Shown here one piece after another: positions 33,423 to 42,672 of a stretch of 64,000 bases of DNA. Source of the stretch: Massilia sp. IC2-477 (GTDB taxonomy: Bacteria > Pseudomonadota > Gammaproteobacteria > Burkholderiales > Burkholderiaceae_D). Position 1 is the stretch's first letter. Every line of letters starts with the position of its first letter. The notes under the pieces are model-generated. The model made no database searches and was not told the origin of the DNA. It was given only the letters and a program-made list of their open reading frames with translations. Where the stretch lies: contig NZ_JAJFEQ010000007.1 of NCBI RefSeq assembly GCF_020707265.1, forward strand, positions 336,328-400,327. Reading direction: 5' to 3'. The position numbers were made by a program, and so were the translations under genes.

Positions 33423-36071
33423 TTAATTCGCGAGCGCTTTGGTGACGATCTCGCGCACGTCGTTCGACAGCCGCTGCTGCCCCGCCACCTGCTGCAGCGC
33501 GGTCTTCATGTGCTGCTGCAGCTGCGGCGTGTAGCGGCGCCAGCGGTCCATGGCGCGCGCCAGGCGCGCCGCGACCTGCGGGTTGAGCGCGTCGAGCAGC
33601 ACCACGTGCTCGGCCCAGAACAGGTAGCCGCTGCCGTTCGGCGCGTGGAACTCGACGGGGTTGTTCATGCAGTAGTTGGCGATCAGGCTGCGCGCGCGGT
33701 TCGGGTTGCGCAGGTTGAAGGCCGGGTGGCGCATCAGTTCGCGGATTTTGGCGATGTCGGTGGTGGGCGCCGAAGCCTGCATCGCGAACCACTTGTCGAC
33801 CACCAGCGCCTCGTTCTGGAACTCGTCGTAGAAGCGCGCCAGTTCGGCTTCCGCTTCCGGCGCGCGCGCATGGATCAGGGCACTCAATGCCGCGGCGCGG
33901 TCGGTCATGTTGTCCGCCTCCTGGCACTGGCGCACGGCGAGAGCGATGGTCTCTTCGTCGGGCGCTGCGTTCAGGTAGGACAGGGTCAGGTTCTTGAGCG
34001 CGCGCTTGCCGGCGGATTGCGCGTCCGGGCTGTACGGGCCGGGGGTCTGGTTGGCTTCGTACTGGGCCAGCAGCTCGGTGCGCAGGCGGGCGCCGATGTT
34101 GGCGCGCATGAACTGGCGCGCCATGTGCACGGCCAGCGGGTCGACGATGTCGAGCTGCTCGGCGATCATGGTTTCGGTCGGCAGCAGCAGCGCCTGTTCG
34201 CGGAAGGCCGGATCGAGCGATTCGTCGACCAGCACGCGCCGCATCGCCTCGATGAAGGTGTCGTCCAGGCTCAGGCGGTTGGAGGCCGGCGCTTCGCCGG
34301 TGAGCTTGAGCAGGCGGCCCATCGCCAGGCGCTGGCCGGCTTCCCAACGGTTGACCGGATCGCTGTCGTGGTTGAACAGGTGCAGCAGGTCGCTGTCGCT
34401 GTAACCGTGGCGCAGGATCACCGGCGCCGAGAAGTCGCGCAGCACGGACGGCACCGGCTGTTCCTTCACATTGCTGAAGACGAAGGTCTGTTCGTTTTCC
34501 CTCAACTCGAGCACGGCGGTGGTGCCCATGTCCTTGCCGTCCACGCTAAGGGCCATGTCGCGGCCTTCGCGGTCGAGCAGGCCGACCGCCACCGGGATGT
34601 GGAAGGGCAGCTTTTCAAGCTGGCCCGGGGTCGCCGGGCAGGACTGGAACAGGGTCAGCGCGTAGGTCTGCTCGGCCTCGTTGTAGCGGGTCTCGAAGCG
34701 CAGCACCGGGGTGCCGGCCTGGTCGTACCAGCGCTCGAACTGGGTCAGGTCGCGGCCATTGGCGTCGGCCATGGCCAGGCGGAAGTCGTCGCAGGTGACG
34801 GCCTGGCCGTCGTGGCGTTCGAAGTACAGGTCCATGCCCTTGCGGAAGCCGTCGACGCCCAGCAGGGTCTGGTACATACGCACCACTTCGGCGCCCTTCT
34901 CATACACCGTGACGGTATAAAAATTGTTGATTTCGACAAAGGAGTCGGGGCGCACCGGGTGGGCCATGGGGCCGGCGTCCTCGGGGAACTGGGCCTGGCG
35001 CAGCGTGCGCACCTGGTCGATGCGGGTGACCGCACGGCCGGTCTCGGTGCCGATCATGTCGGCGGTGAATTCCTGGTCGCGGAAGACCGTCAGGCCTTCC
35101 TTGAGCGACAGCTGGAACCAGTCGCGGCAGGTGACGCGGTTGCCGGTCCAGTTGTGGAAGTACTCGTGCGCCACCACCGCCTCGATGCCCTGGAAGTCGA
35201 TGTCGGTCGCGACGCGCGGGTTGGCCAGCACGAACTTGGTGTTGAAGATGTTCAGGCCCTTGTTCTCCATCGCGCCCATGTTGAAGTCGCTGGTGGCGAC
35301 GATCATGAAGCGGTCGAGGTCGAGTTCGAGGCCATAGCGCTCTTCGTCCCAGCGGATGCTGTGCTTGAGCGACTGCATCGCGTAGTCGGTCTTGTCGAGG
35401 TTGCCCTCTTCGACCCACACCTGCAGCAGCGCGTCGCGGCCATCGGCCAGGCGGAAAGTCTCTTCCTGGCACACCAGGCGCGCGGCCACCAGCGCGAACA
35501 GGTAGGAGGGTTTCTTGAACGGGTCTTCCCATTTGGCGTAGTGGCGGCCGTCGCCCAGCTCGCCCTCTTCCAACAGGTTGCCGTTGGACAGCAGCACCGG
35601 GTAGCGCTCCTTGTCGGCGCGCAGCATCACCGTGTACTTCGCCATCACGTCCGGACGGTCCGGGAAATAGGTGATGCGACGGAAGCCTTCGGCCTCGCAC
35701 TGGGTGAAGAAATTGCCGTTCGAGGTGTACAGGCCGCTCAGGGTGGTGTTCTGGTCCGGGGTGCAGACGGTCTCGATCTCGAGCACGGCTTCCTCGGGCG
35801 CATTCGGGATCGTCAGGACATTTCCGCTGATCAAGTAGTCGCCACTCTGCAGCGCGCGGCCATTGACTCGCAAGGCCACCAGTTCGATGTCTTCGCCGTA
35901 GAGCTCGATCGTGCGCTGGTGGGCACATTCCTGGTTGCGGCGCACCGTCATGCGGTTAGCTACCACGGTGCGGGCGGGGTCGAGGTCGAAGCCGAGTTCC
36001 ACGGTATCCACCAGGTAAGTCGGCGGGGTGTAGTCACTCCGGTAAATCGTCTGGGGCGTATCGGTGCGCAT
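33423..36071 (-). CDS. pepN: Aminopeptidase N (M1 family)
   Basis: An 882-residue cytoplasmic broad-specificity aminopeptidase for late steps of protein turnover. The exopeptidase loop GAMENKG and the zinc motif HEYFHNWTGNRVTCRDWFQL, with the third ligand in LKEGL, are intact. The four-domain length is normal for the proteobacterial PepN branch. It is only distantly related to the two exported M1 proteins at 7-12 kb, which lack the GAMEN form. ATG 36071 is preferred to an upstream TTG at 36092. The gene is followed on the same strand by a cruciform repeat and fbp. Confidence 0.96.
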   Translation of the reverse strand: MRTDTPQTIYRSDYTPPTYLVDTVELGFDLDPARTVVANRMTVRRNQECAHQRTIELYGEDIELVALRVNGRALQSGDYLISGNVLTIPNAPEEAVLEIETVCTPDQNTTLSGLYTSNGNFFTQCEAEGFRRITYFPDRPDVMAKYTVMLRADKERYPVLLSNGNLLEEGELGDGRHYAKWEDPFKKPSYLFALVAARLVCQEETFRLADGRDALLQVWVEEGNLDKTDYAMQSLKHSIRWDEERYGLELDLDRFMIVATSDFNMGAMENKGLNIFNTKFVLANPRVATDIDFQGIEAVVAHEYFHNWTGNRVTCRDWFQLSLKEGLTVFRDQEFTADMIGTETGRAVTRIDQVRTLRQAQFPEDAGPMAHPVRPDSFVEINNFYTVTVYEKGAEVVRMYQTLLGVDGFRKGMDLYFERHDGQAVTCDDFRLAMADANGRDLTQFERWYDQAGTPVLRFETRYNEAEQTYALTLFQSCPATPGQLEKLPFHIPVAVGLLDREGRDMALSVDGKDMGTTAVLELRENEQTFVFSNVKEQPVPSVLRDFSAPVILRHGYSDSDLLHLFNHDSDPVNRWEAGQRLAMGRLLKLTGEAPASNRLSLDDTFIEAMRRVLVDESLDPAFREQALLLPTETMIAEQLDIVDPLAVHMARQFMRANIGARLRTELLAQYEANQTPGPYSPDAQSAGKRALKNLTLSYLNAAPDEETIALAVRQCQEADNMTDRAAALSALIHARAPEAEAELARFYDEFQNEALVVDKWFAMQASAPTTDIAKIRELMRHPAFNLRNPNRARSLIANYCMNNPVEFHAPNGSGYLFWAEHVVLLDALNPQVAARLARAMDRWRRYTPQLQQHMKTALQQVAGQQRLSNDVREIVTKALAN

Positions 36072-36253
36072 AGGAAGTCCGCAAAGAGACAATGGGGAAG
36101 TGCTTATTTTACCAACAAGATTTTTTGGTGCCGCTCCGTTTCCGTATGTATCAGAGTGTGCGAGGGGTAACCGGGTGTAAATTAATTTCGAAAGTTTCTG
36201 AACAGAAGGTAATCTAGAGTCTAGGAAAAGTCCGTATATACAAGGGAGAAAGC

Positions 36254-36892
36254 ATGAAACGCCTGATGATCGCCGCCGGAGCGGCGTTCGCGATGCTGCT
36301 GACGGGGTGCGCCACGACCATCCGCAGCGATGTCACCACCTTCCACCAGTGGCCGGCCCAGATCGAAGACAAGAGCTATGTGTTCGAAGCGCCGCCGGCG
36401 CAGGACGACACGCTGGAATACCGCGCCTACCAGGACCTGGTGCGCGGCCAGCTGGCGCGCCTGGGCTTCCGTGACGCGGCGGGCGGCAAGCCTGCCCTGA
36501 GCATCTCGATGCGCTTCACCACCACCGACGTGCCGGTGCGCGTGGTCGAGCCGATCTCGCCCTTCTACCATCCGTTCTACCAGCCAATGCCGCGCTTTGG
36601 CTACCGCGGCTTCCACCGCCGCTACTGGGGCGGCTGGTACAGCCCGTTCTACGATCCGTTCTGGAGCCCGGCCTACCAGGTCTCGGTCGAGCACCAGTAC
36701 CGCCGCGAGCTGCAGGTCGGAATCAAGTCGGCCGTCGACAACAAGCGCCTGTTCGACGTGACGGTGCACAACACCAGCCGCCAGCTGTCGACCCCGGCGC
36801 TGATGCCGGCCCTGGTGCAGAGCGCCTTCGAAGGCTTCCCGGGGCCGTCGGGCGTGGCGCGCAGGGTGGAGCTGAAGCAGCAGAACGGCTGA
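36254..36892 (+). CDS. DUF4136 lipoprotein
   Basis: A 212-residue lipoprotein with a lipobox (MLLTGC) placing the lipidated Cys at residue 19. The DUF4136 pattern is visible in the mature N-terminus (YVFEAPPAQDDTLEYRAYQDLVRGQLARLGF) and the later strand DVTVHNTS. A central segment is very rich in Tyr, Phe, Pro and Trp (FYHPFYQPMPRFGYRGF), which is a surface-exposed insert in this family. The residue after the Cys is Ala, so sorting to the outer membrane is expected. The function of DUF4136 proteins is unknown. A strong AAGGGAGA ribosome site precedes the start, and a terminator follows 20 nt after the stop. Confidence 0.88.
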   Translation: MKRLMIAAGAAFAMLLTGCATTIRSDVTTFHQWPAQIEDKSYVFEAPPAQDDTLEYRAYQDLVRGQLARLGFRDAAGGKPALSISMRFTTTDVPVRVVEPISPFYHPFYQPMPRFGYRGFHRRYWGGWYSPFYDPFWSPAYQVSVEHQYRRELQVGIKSAVDNKRLFDVTVHNTSRQLSTPALMPALVQSAFEGFPGPSGVARRVELKQQNG

Positions 36893-36901
36893 TGTAAGTC
36901 G

Positions 36902-36938
36902 AAAAAAAAAGAATGGGGCCGCAAGGCCCCATTTTTCA
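36902..36938. terminator. Bidirectional terminator between the lipoprotein and qor units
   Basis: ATGGGGCC-GCAA-GGCCCCAT is a perfect 8-bp stem with a stable GNRA loop, with nine A upstream and five T downstream. It ends the DUF4136 gene on the plus strand and the qor unit on the minus strand. Confidence 0.88.
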
Positions 36939-36943
36939 TGAGT

Positions 36944-37063
36944 TCATGAGTAATAGGCTTCGGAAGCGAATGTAAGCAGCGCCATCAGCAATACCGACAG
37001 CGCCAGCACAATCAGCAGGCGCCCGAACTTCGGCGCGCCGTTGTCGTCCTGTGGCGCCCTCAT
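36944..37063 (-). CDS. 39-residue single-span membrane peptide coupled to qor
   Basis: A short minus-strand gene encoding 39 residues: a charged N-terminus (MRAPQDDNGAPKFGR), one hydrophobic helix (LLIVLALSVLLMALLTF) and a short tail (ASEAYYS). The start codon overlaps the qor stop as ATGA, so ribosomes finishing qor could restart here. It ends just before a strong terminator, as expected for the last gene of a unit. The positive-inside rule is ambiguous because few charges flank the helix. I recognise no family. Support is its position, coupling and clean hydrophobic profile; it could still be a chance reading frame. Confidence 0.6.
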   Translation of the reverse strand: MRAPQDDNGAPKFGRLLIVLALSVLLMALLTFASEAYYS

Positions 37064-38034
37064 GGCAGCAGCACCGTGGAGCCGGTGGTGCGGCGGCCTT
37101 CGAGCGCGCGGTGCGCCTCGGCGGCATCAGGCAGCTTGAAGCGCTGGTTGACTTCGATCTTCACCTTGCCGCTCTCCACCATCTCGAACAGGTCCGCCGC
37201 CATGGCTTCCAGCTTTTCGCGATCGGACGCATAGGCGAACAGGGTCGGGCGCGTGATGTACAGCGAGCCGCGCGAAGCCAGCTCACTGAGTGCAAAGGGC
37301 GGCACTGCGCCGGAGGCATTGCCGAAGCTGACCATCAGGCCGCGCGGCTGCAGGCAGTCGAGCGAGCGGATGAAGGTGTCCTTGCCGACCGAGTCGTACA
37401 CCACCGGCACTTTCGCGCCATTCGTGATCTCGAGCACGCGCTGCACCACATCCTCGGTGTTGTAGTTGATGACGTGCGCGGCGCCGTGGGCGCGTGCCAG
37501 CGCCGCCTTTTCTTCGGAACCGACGGTGCCGATCAGGTTCACGCCCATGGCCTTGGCCCACTGGCAGGCGATCAGCCCGACGCCGCCGGCCGCCGCATGG
37601 AACAGGATGGTCTGGCCCGGCTGCAGCGCATAGGTCTGGCGGAACAGGTACTGCACCGTCAGCCCCTGCAGCATCATGGCGGCGCCCGTCTCGAAGGAGA
37701 TCGATTCCGGCAGGCGCACCAGGTTATTCGCCGGCATCACGCGCACTTCGCTATAAGCGCCCGCCGGACCGCCGGCGTAGACGACGCGGTCGCCCGGCTG
37801 GACGTGGGTCACGCCCTCGCCCACCGCTTCCACCACGCCGGCGCCTTCCTGGCCCAGGCCTGAGGGCAGCGCCATCTTGTACAGGCCGCTGCGGTAATAG
37901 GTGTCGATGTAGTTCAGGCCGATCGCGTGGTGGCTCACGCGGGCTTCGCCCGGGCCGGGATCGCCGACCTCGACGTCCACGTACTCGAGTACTTCGGGGC
38001 CGCCCAGCGCGGCGATGCGGATGGCTTTTACCAT
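37060..38034 (-). CDS. NADPH:quinone oxidoreductase, zeta-crystallin type
   Basis: A 324-residue zinc-independent medium-chain dehydrogenase/reductase of the QOR1/zeta-crystallin branch. The N-terminal catalytic domain has NYIDTYYRSGLYKMALPSGLGQEGAG, and the Rossmann domain has the AAAGGVGLIACQWAK nucleotide-binding turn. The structural-zinc cysteines of alcohol dehydrogenases are absent, as expected. It would reduce quinones or other enones with NADPH. It is followed by the coupled 39-residue peptide and preceded at 13 nt by mgsA on the same strand, so EamA-mgsA-qor-peptide probably form one transcription unit. Confidence 0.93.
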   Translation of the reverse strand: MVKAIRIAALGGPEVLEYVDVEVGDPGPGEARVSHHAIGLNYIDTYYRSGLYKMALPSGLGQEGAGVVEAVGEGVTHVQPGDRVVYAGGPAGAYSEVRVMPANNLVRLPESISFETGAAMMLQGLTVQYLFRQTYALQPGQTILFHAAAGGVGLIACQWAKAMGVNLIGTVGSEEKAALARAHGAAHVINYNTEDVVQRVLEITNGAKVPVVYDSVGKDTFIRSLDCLQPRGLMVSFGNASGAVPPFALSELASRGSLYITRPTLFAYASDREKLEAMAADLFEMVESGKVKIEVNQRFKLPDAAEAHRALEGRRTTGSTVLLP

Positions 38035-38047
38035 GGTTTGGATTCCT

Positions 38048-38440
38048 TCAGGATTGCGCCTGCATCAACTGCGACAGCACCAGGCGCGCGGTCGAGACAT
38101 TGGTCGCGCAGGCGACGTTGTGCACGTCGCAGGCGCGCACCAGGGCGTTGATGTCGGGTTCGTGCGGCTGCGGTGTCATCGGGTCGCGCAGGAAGATCAC
38201 GCAGTCGATCCCGCCCTCGACCAGCTGGGCGCCGATCTGCAGGTCGCCGCCCACCGGCCCCGAATGCTTTCGCTCGACGGCGAGTCCCAGCTCGTTGGCC
38301 AGGCGCCCGCCGGTCGTGCCGGTGGCGGACAGGGTGCAGCCCTTGAGGAAGTCCCGGTACTCGCCGGCGAGGGCGATCATGTCGTCTTTCTTTTTGTCGT
38401 GCGCGATGAGCGCAATCCTTGGCTTGGTCATTGGCGTCAT
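38048..38440 (-). CDS. mgsA: Methylglyoxal synthase
   Basis: A 130-residue enzyme that converts dihydroxyacetone phosphate to methylglyoxal and phosphate, bypassing lower glycolysis. The family segments [35 protein letters not shown] and FLRDPM with the catalytic Asp are all present. The start ATG overlaps the EamA stop as ATGA, so the two are translationally coupled. An internal ATG three codons later is the alternative. Methylglyoxal is toxic, and the neighbouring quinone oxidoreductase could act on reactive carbonyls, but that link is inference. Confidence 0.95.
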   Translation of the reverse strand: MTPMTKPRIALIAHDKKKDDMIALAGEYRDFLKGCTLSATGTTGGRLANELGLAVERKHSGPVGGDLQIGAQLVEGGIDCVIFLRDPMTPQPHEPDINALVRACDVHNVACATNVSTARLVLSQLMQAQS

Positions 38441-39357
38441 TTTTTCAGCGAGAGCACATAGATCCCCACCAGTACCAGGCTTGTTCCAGCCAGCTGCACG
38501 CCGGTCACCGGTTCGCCCAGGATCAGCGCACCGAGGAACAGCGTCGACACCGGGCCGATCATCCCGGCCTGCGAGGCGGTCGCGGCGCCGATGCGCTGGA
38601 CTGCGGCCATGGTCATGAACACGGGGAAGATCGTACAGAATACCCCATTCACCAGCGAGAGCCAGTAAACCCCGGCCGGCTGCACCAGCATGCTCGCGGG
38701 GCGCAGCAGGAAGAACTGGCCGATGCAGGCCGCGCTCGACACGCACATGGCGTAGGCCACCAGGCGCAGCGAGCCGATGCGGCGCACCATCTCGCCGGTG
38801 CCGAGCAGGTAGACGGCGTAGGAGATGGCCGAACCCAGCACCAGCAGCGAGCCGAGGATGGTGCTGCCCGAACCGCCGGCGAGGTCATGCACGAACACCA
38901 GCACGATGCCGGCATAGGCCAGGCCAAGCGCCGCCCATTCGGCCACGCCAATGCGGCGTTTGAAGATGAGCATGTTGGCGAGCAGGACGAAGGTCGGGGT
39001 CAGGAACAGGATCAGGCGTTCGAGCCCGACCGAAATGTGCTGCAGCCCGAGGAAGTCGAGGTAGCTCGACAGGTAGTAGCCGAGCAGGCCCAGCACGACG
39101 ATGCGCCAGCGGTCCCCGTTCGACAGTGGCGGCTGGGTCCGCATTTTCCAGATCGCCACCGCCGCGAACACCGGAAGCGAGAACAGCATCCTGAACGCGA
39201 TCAAAGTAACGGCATCGATGTGGTAGCGATACAGCAGTTTGGCGACGACGGCCTTCGTGGAAAACAGGACGGCGCCGGCGACGGCAATGGCCAGGCCGGC
39301 GACGAGGGCTGCACGTGGTAAGGGAGCAGCAGGATGGGCGGGAGTGCTTTGGTTCAT
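38437..39357 (-). CDS. EamA/DMT-family transporter
   Basis: A 306-residue membrane protein with ten predicted helices in two five-helix EamA repeats (start [25 protein letters not shown]; second repeat from about residue 165). The DMT superfamily exports or exchanges metabolites such as amino acids and sugar derivatives; the substrate here is unknown. Coupling to mgsA could suggest a carbonyl- or triose-related substrate, but no direct evidence exists. ATG 39357 starts a typical Pro/Ala-rich N-terminus; in-frame sequence upstream is not membrane-like. Confidence 0.9.
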   Translation of the reverse strand: MNQSTPAHPAAPLPRAALVAGLAIAVAGAVLFSTKAVVAKLLYRYHIDAVTLIAFRMLFSLPVFAAVAIWKMRTQPPLSNGDRWRIVVLGLLGYYLSSYLDFLGLQHISVGLERLILFLTPTFVLLANMLIFKRRIGVAEWAALGLAYAGIVLVFVHDLAGGSGSTILGSLLVLGSAISYAVYLLGTGEMVRRIGSLRLVAYAMCVSSAACIGQFFLLRPASMLVQPAGVYWLSLVNGVFCTIFPVFMTMAAVQRIGAATASQAGMIGPVSTLFLGALILGEPVTGVQLAGTSLVLVGIYVLSLKK

Positions 39358-39478
39358 CCAACGATTGTACGAGTGTTCAGCCGGCTTCGCTGGAGGGGGA
39401 CTGAGCAGCGGCCCAGAACGCGGCCGCCGCCGTACGGTCGAACAACGCACGTCCACAAGCATACCGAGGAGAGACCCA

Positions 39479-39577
39479 ATGCCGAACCCGTCAAGTCATC
39501 GCCACAGGCGGCCCCGTGCGGCCGCAAGAAGCGTGCACGTCCCGCCCCGGCCCGGGCATCACGGGAGTCTCCGATGA
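39479..39577 (+). CDS. Possible 32-residue Arg/His-rich leader peptide before DUF2182
   Basis: A short frame encoding 32 residues very rich in Arg, His and Pro (MPNPSSHRHRRPRAAARSVH...). It has a strong ribosome site, GAGGAG, 8 nt before the ATG, and its TGA overlaps the DUF2182 start as ATGA. That pattern suggests a translated leader coupled to the membrane protein. The composition is also what random GC-rich DNA gives, so it may be a coincidence or the remnant of a DUF1326 partner gene. Confidence 0.35.
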   Translation: MPNPSSHRHRRPRAAARSVHVPPRPGHHGSLR

Positions 39578-40347
39578 GCCTGTCCGGCATCGATGAACGT
39601 CCCTCCCGGCCGCTCGCGCTGGGCCTGGCCTGGCTGGTCCTGCTCGCCTGCGCCTGCTGGGCCTGGATCGCCTTCCAGGGGGCGGCCGCGCTGCGCGCCA
39701 CGGCGGGCCGCGCATCCCTCCCGCCTCTGCCGGCGCCGCTGCGTGACGCCGAGCTGATGCTGCTGTTCGCAATGTGGACCGGGCTGTGCGTGGCGCTGAT
39801 GCTGCCTGCTGCCGCCGGCGGCGTGTTCGTCTACCTGCGCGTGGCGCGCCGCCGCGCCGCGGTGCGCTGGCCGCGCCTCAGCACCGGCGTGTTCGCGCTT
39901 GGCTGCCTGCTGGCCTGGACCGGCTTCGCGGCGCTGGTGACCCTGCTGCACTGGGCGCTGCACGACGCTGGTTTGCTCGACAGCGCTTTCTCGGCGCGCC
40001 ACCCGGCCCTGGGCCTGGGCCTGGTCGCCGCCGGCGCCTGGCAGTGGACCCCTGCCAAGCACGCCTGCCTGCAGCATTGCCGCGCGCCGCTGTCGGGGGT
40101 GCTGGTCGACTGGCGCGCAGGTAGCACGGGCGCCCTGTGGCAGGGTGCGGAGCATGGCCGGACCTGCCTCGGCTGCTGCTGGCTGCTGGTGCTGCTGTTA
40201 CTGGGCGCGGGACCGGGCAACCCGGTGGTGGTCGCCGCGGTGGCGCTGCTGGCGCTGCTCGAATTGCGGCTCGAGGAAGGCTCGGTGGCGGCCTGCGTGG
40301 CCGGCGCGATCATGGTGGCCTGGGGCACCTTTTTGTTGTTTCCGTGA
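39574..40347 (+). CDS. DUF2182 predicted metal-binding membrane protein
   Basis: A 257-residue protein with about seven hydrophobic helices. The DUF2182 signature WTPAKHACLQHCRAPL, with Lys, His and Cys in the membrane, is intact, followed by GAEHGRTCLGCCW. These Cys/His clusters give the family its predicted metal-binding label; function is unproven. DUF2182 genes usually sit beside a DUF1326 gene, which is not present here. A GGGAG site lies before ATG 39574. Confidence 0.85.
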   Translation: MSLSGIDERPSRPLALGLAWLVLLACACWAWIAFQGAAALRATAGRASLPPLPAPLRDAELMLLFAMWTGLCVALMLPAAAGGVFVYLRVARRRAAVRWPRLSTGVFALGCLLAWTGFAALVTLLHWALHDAGLLDSAFSARHPALGLGLVAAGAWQWTPAKHACLQHCRAPLSGVLVDWRAGSTGALWQGAEHGRTCLGCCWLLVLLLLGAGPGNPVVVAAVALLALLELRLEEGSVAACVAGAIMVAWGTFLLFP

Positions 40348-40436
40348 CATGTTATTGAGCATGCCTGGAGAATTTGCGGGAGGGGGCTATGTTAAAATGT
40401 CGCCCACTCTTGCATACCAACTGGGGAATTCTCGAC

Positions 40437-41162
40437 ATGGCTGGACACAGCAAATGGGCCAACATCAAGCATAAGAAAGCCGCCACCGACGCCAAGCGCG
40501 GCAAGATCTGGACGCGCCTGATCAAGGAGATCACCGTGGCCGCACGCATGGGCGGCAGCGACGTCAACTCGAACCCGCGCCTGCGCCTGGCGGTCGAGAA
40601 GGCAGCCGACGCGAACATGCCGAAGGATAACGTCACCCGTGCGATCCAGCGCGGCGCCGGCGAGCTGGAAGGCGTCAACTACGAAGAAATCCGCTACGAA
40701 GGCTACGGCATCGGCGGCGCGGCAATCATCGTCGACTGCCTGACCGACAACCGCGTGCGTACCGTGGCCGAAGTGCGCCACGCCTTCAACAAGTACGGCG
40801 GCAACATGGGCACCGAGGGTTCGGTCGCCTTCATGTTCAAGCACGTCGGCCAGTTCCAGTTCGCGCCGGGCGTGGACGAAGACAAGCTGATGGAAGCCGC
40901 GCTGGAAGCCGGCGCCGACGACGTGGTGGCCGACGAAGAAGGCGGCTTCGAAGTGCTGTGCGACCCGTTCGCCTATGCCGGCGTGAAGGAAGCGCTGGAA
41001 AAGGCCGGCTTCAAGGCCGAAGTGTCGGAAGTCATCATGAAGCCGGACAATGAGACTGTGCTGACCGGCGAAGACGCCGTCAAGATGCAGAAGATCCTCG
41101 ACGCGCTGGAGAACCTGGACGACGTCCAGGACGTCTACACCAACGCGATCATCGAAGAGTAA
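40437..41162 (+). CDS. yebC: YebC/PmpR-family regulator
   Basis: A 241-residue cytoplasmic protein of the YebC family, defined by its start [22 protein letters not shown]. Family members act as transcriptional regulators (PmpR) or, in recently studied cases, as factors that relieve ribosome stalling at proline stretches. The acidic middle and C-terminal domains ([22 protein letters not shown]) are complete. The ATG at 40437 follows a GGGGAA site. purD follows 5 nt after the stop, so the two genes are co-transcribed. Confidence 0.95.
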   Translation: MAGHSKWANIKHKKAATDAKRGKIWTRLIKEITVAARMGGSDVNSNPRLRLAVEKAADANMPKDNVTRAIQRGAGELEGVNYEEIRYEGYGIGGAAIIVDCLTDNRVRTVAEVRHAFNKYGGNMGTEGSVAFMFKHVGQFQFAPGVDEDKLMEAALEAGADDVVADEEGGFEVLCDPFAYAGVKEALEKAGFKAEVSEVIMKPDNETVLTGEDAVKMQKILDALENLDDVQDVYTNAIIEE

Positions 41163-41167
41163 AACCT

Positions 41168-42433
41168 ATGAAAATCCTCGTCGTCGGCTCCGGTGGCCGT
41201 GAACATGCCCTGTCCTGGAAACTGGCCCAGTCCGAACGTATCCAGACCGTCTTCGTCGCACCGGGCAACGGCGGCACCGCGCTCGACGCGCGCCTGGTGA
41301 ACGTCGAGATCACGGACCCGGCCGCGCTGGCCGACTTCGTGGTGGCGGAGAACGTGGCCCTGACCCTGGTGGGTCCGGAAGCGCCGCTGGCCGCCGGCAT
41401 CGTCAACCTGTTCCGCGCGCGCGGCCTGAAGATCTTCGGGCCGACCAGGGAGGCGGCGCAGCTGGAAAGCTCGAAGGACTTCGCCAAGGCCTTCATGCAA
41501 CGCCACGGCATCCCGACCGCGAAGTACCAGAGCTTCTCGGATGCGGCCCAGGCCCACGCCTACGTGGACGCCAACGGCGCCCCGATCGTCATCAAGGCCG
41601 ACGGCCTGGCGGCCGGCAAGGGCGTGGTGGTGGCGATGACCCTGGATGAGGCCCACGCGGCCGTCGACCACATGCTGTCGGATAATGCCTTCGGCGACGC
41701 CGGCGCGCGCATCGTGATCGAGGAATTCCTGGCGGGCGAAGAAGCCAGCTTCATCGTCATGTGCGACGGCAAGAACGTGCTGCCGCTGGCGACCAGCCAG
41801 GACCACAAGCGCCTGAAGGACCACGACGAAGGCCCGAACACCGGCGGCATGGGCGCCTACTCCCCTGCCCCGATCGTGACCCCGTCGATGCATGCGCGCG
41901 TGATGCGCGAGATCATCAACCCGACCATCCAGGGCATGGCCAAGGACGGCATCGTCTTTACCGGCTTCCTGTACGCCGGCCTGATGATCGACAGCGAAGG
42001 CAACCCGCGCACGCTGGAATTCAACTGCCGCATGGGCGACCCGGAAACCCAGCCGATCATGGCGCGCCTGAAGAGCGACTTCGTGACCGTCCTGGAGCAC
42101 GCCTGCAACGGCACGCTCGACACCGTCGAGCTGGAATGGGACCGCCGCACCGCGGTGGGCGTCGTCATGGCAGCCGCCGGCTACCCGGACAGCCCGCGCA
42201 AGGGCGACGTCATCGACGGCATTCCCGCCGAAACGCCGGAATGCGTCACCTTCCACGCCGGCACCCAGCTGGTGTCCGGTTCGCTGCAGACCAACGGCGG
42301 CCGCGTGCTGTGCGTCGTGGGGCTGGGCGACAGCGTCAAGATGGCGCAGAAGCAGGCGTATGAGACGGTGGAGAAGGTGCACTTCAATGGGGCGCAGTAT
42401 CGTCGGGATATTGGGTGGCGTGGGGTGAAGTAA
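41168..42433 (+). CDS. purD: Phosphoribosylamine-glycine ligase
   Basis: A 421-residue ATP-grasp enzyme that joins glycine to phosphoribosylamine in the second step of purine synthesis. The N-terminus MKILVVGSGGREHALSWKLA is the family signature, and the central ATP-grasp loops (IKADGLAAGKGVVVA, EEFLAGEEASF, QDHKRLKDHDEGPNTGGMGAYSP) are intact. The length is standard. It follows yebC after 5 nt; an inverted REP-like pair follows the stop and probably marks the end of the unit. Confidence 0.97.
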   Translation: MKILVVGSGGREHALSWKLAQSERIQTVFVAPGNGGTALDARLVNVEITDPAALADFVVAENVALTLVGPEAPLAAGIVNLFRARGLKIFGPTREAAQLESSKDFAKAFMQRHGIPTAKYQSFSDAAQAHAYVDANGAPIVIKADGLAAGKGVVVAMTLDEAHAAVDHMLSDNAFGDAGARIVIEEFLAGEEASFIVMCDGKNVLPLATSQDHKRLKDHDEGPNTGGMGAYSPAPIVTPSMHARVMREIINPTIQGMAKDGIVFTGFLYAGLMIDSEGNPRTLEFNCRMGDPETQPIMARLKSDFVTVLEHACNGTLDTVELEWDRRTAVGVVMAAAGYPDSPRKGDVIDGIPAETPECVTFHAGTQLVSGSLQTNGGRVLCVVGLGDSVKMAQKQAYETVEKVHFNGAQYRRDIGWRGVK

Positions 42434-42456
42434 GCGCTTCGTGTCTGCATACAAGA

Positions 42457-42569
42457 TTGGATCCCGGCCTGCGCCGGGATGACGGTTTTACGGTTAGCGG
42501 TGCAAACAGCACTGGCCTAGACTCACTCGAATACTGAAACAACGTCGTTCCGGCGAAGGCCGGAACCCA
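42457..42569. repeat. Inverted pair of REP-like repeats downstream of purD
   Basis: TTGGATCCCGGCCTGCGCCG (start of a 28-nt unit, 42457-42484) and a matching inverted unit (42543-42570) face each other across ~58 nt. Each is itself a small hairpin (CCCGGC/GCCGGG and TTCCGGC/GCCGGAA). This resembles the GTCATTCC...GGAATCCA dispersed repeats common in proteobacteria. Confidence 0.65.
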
Positions 42570-42672
42570 AGTTCGCCGCGTACCACTAGCTCCCCCCTCA
42601 CCACAAGAATAAGTACACCCCAACGCCCAGGTGTACAATCTGCCCATTTTTCGCCCACACCCACGCAAACGC

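Noticed and set aside
33357..36170. 937-codon plus-strand frame across pepN
   Set aside because: Antisense shadow of pepN; PepN catalytic motifs on the minus strand are decisive.
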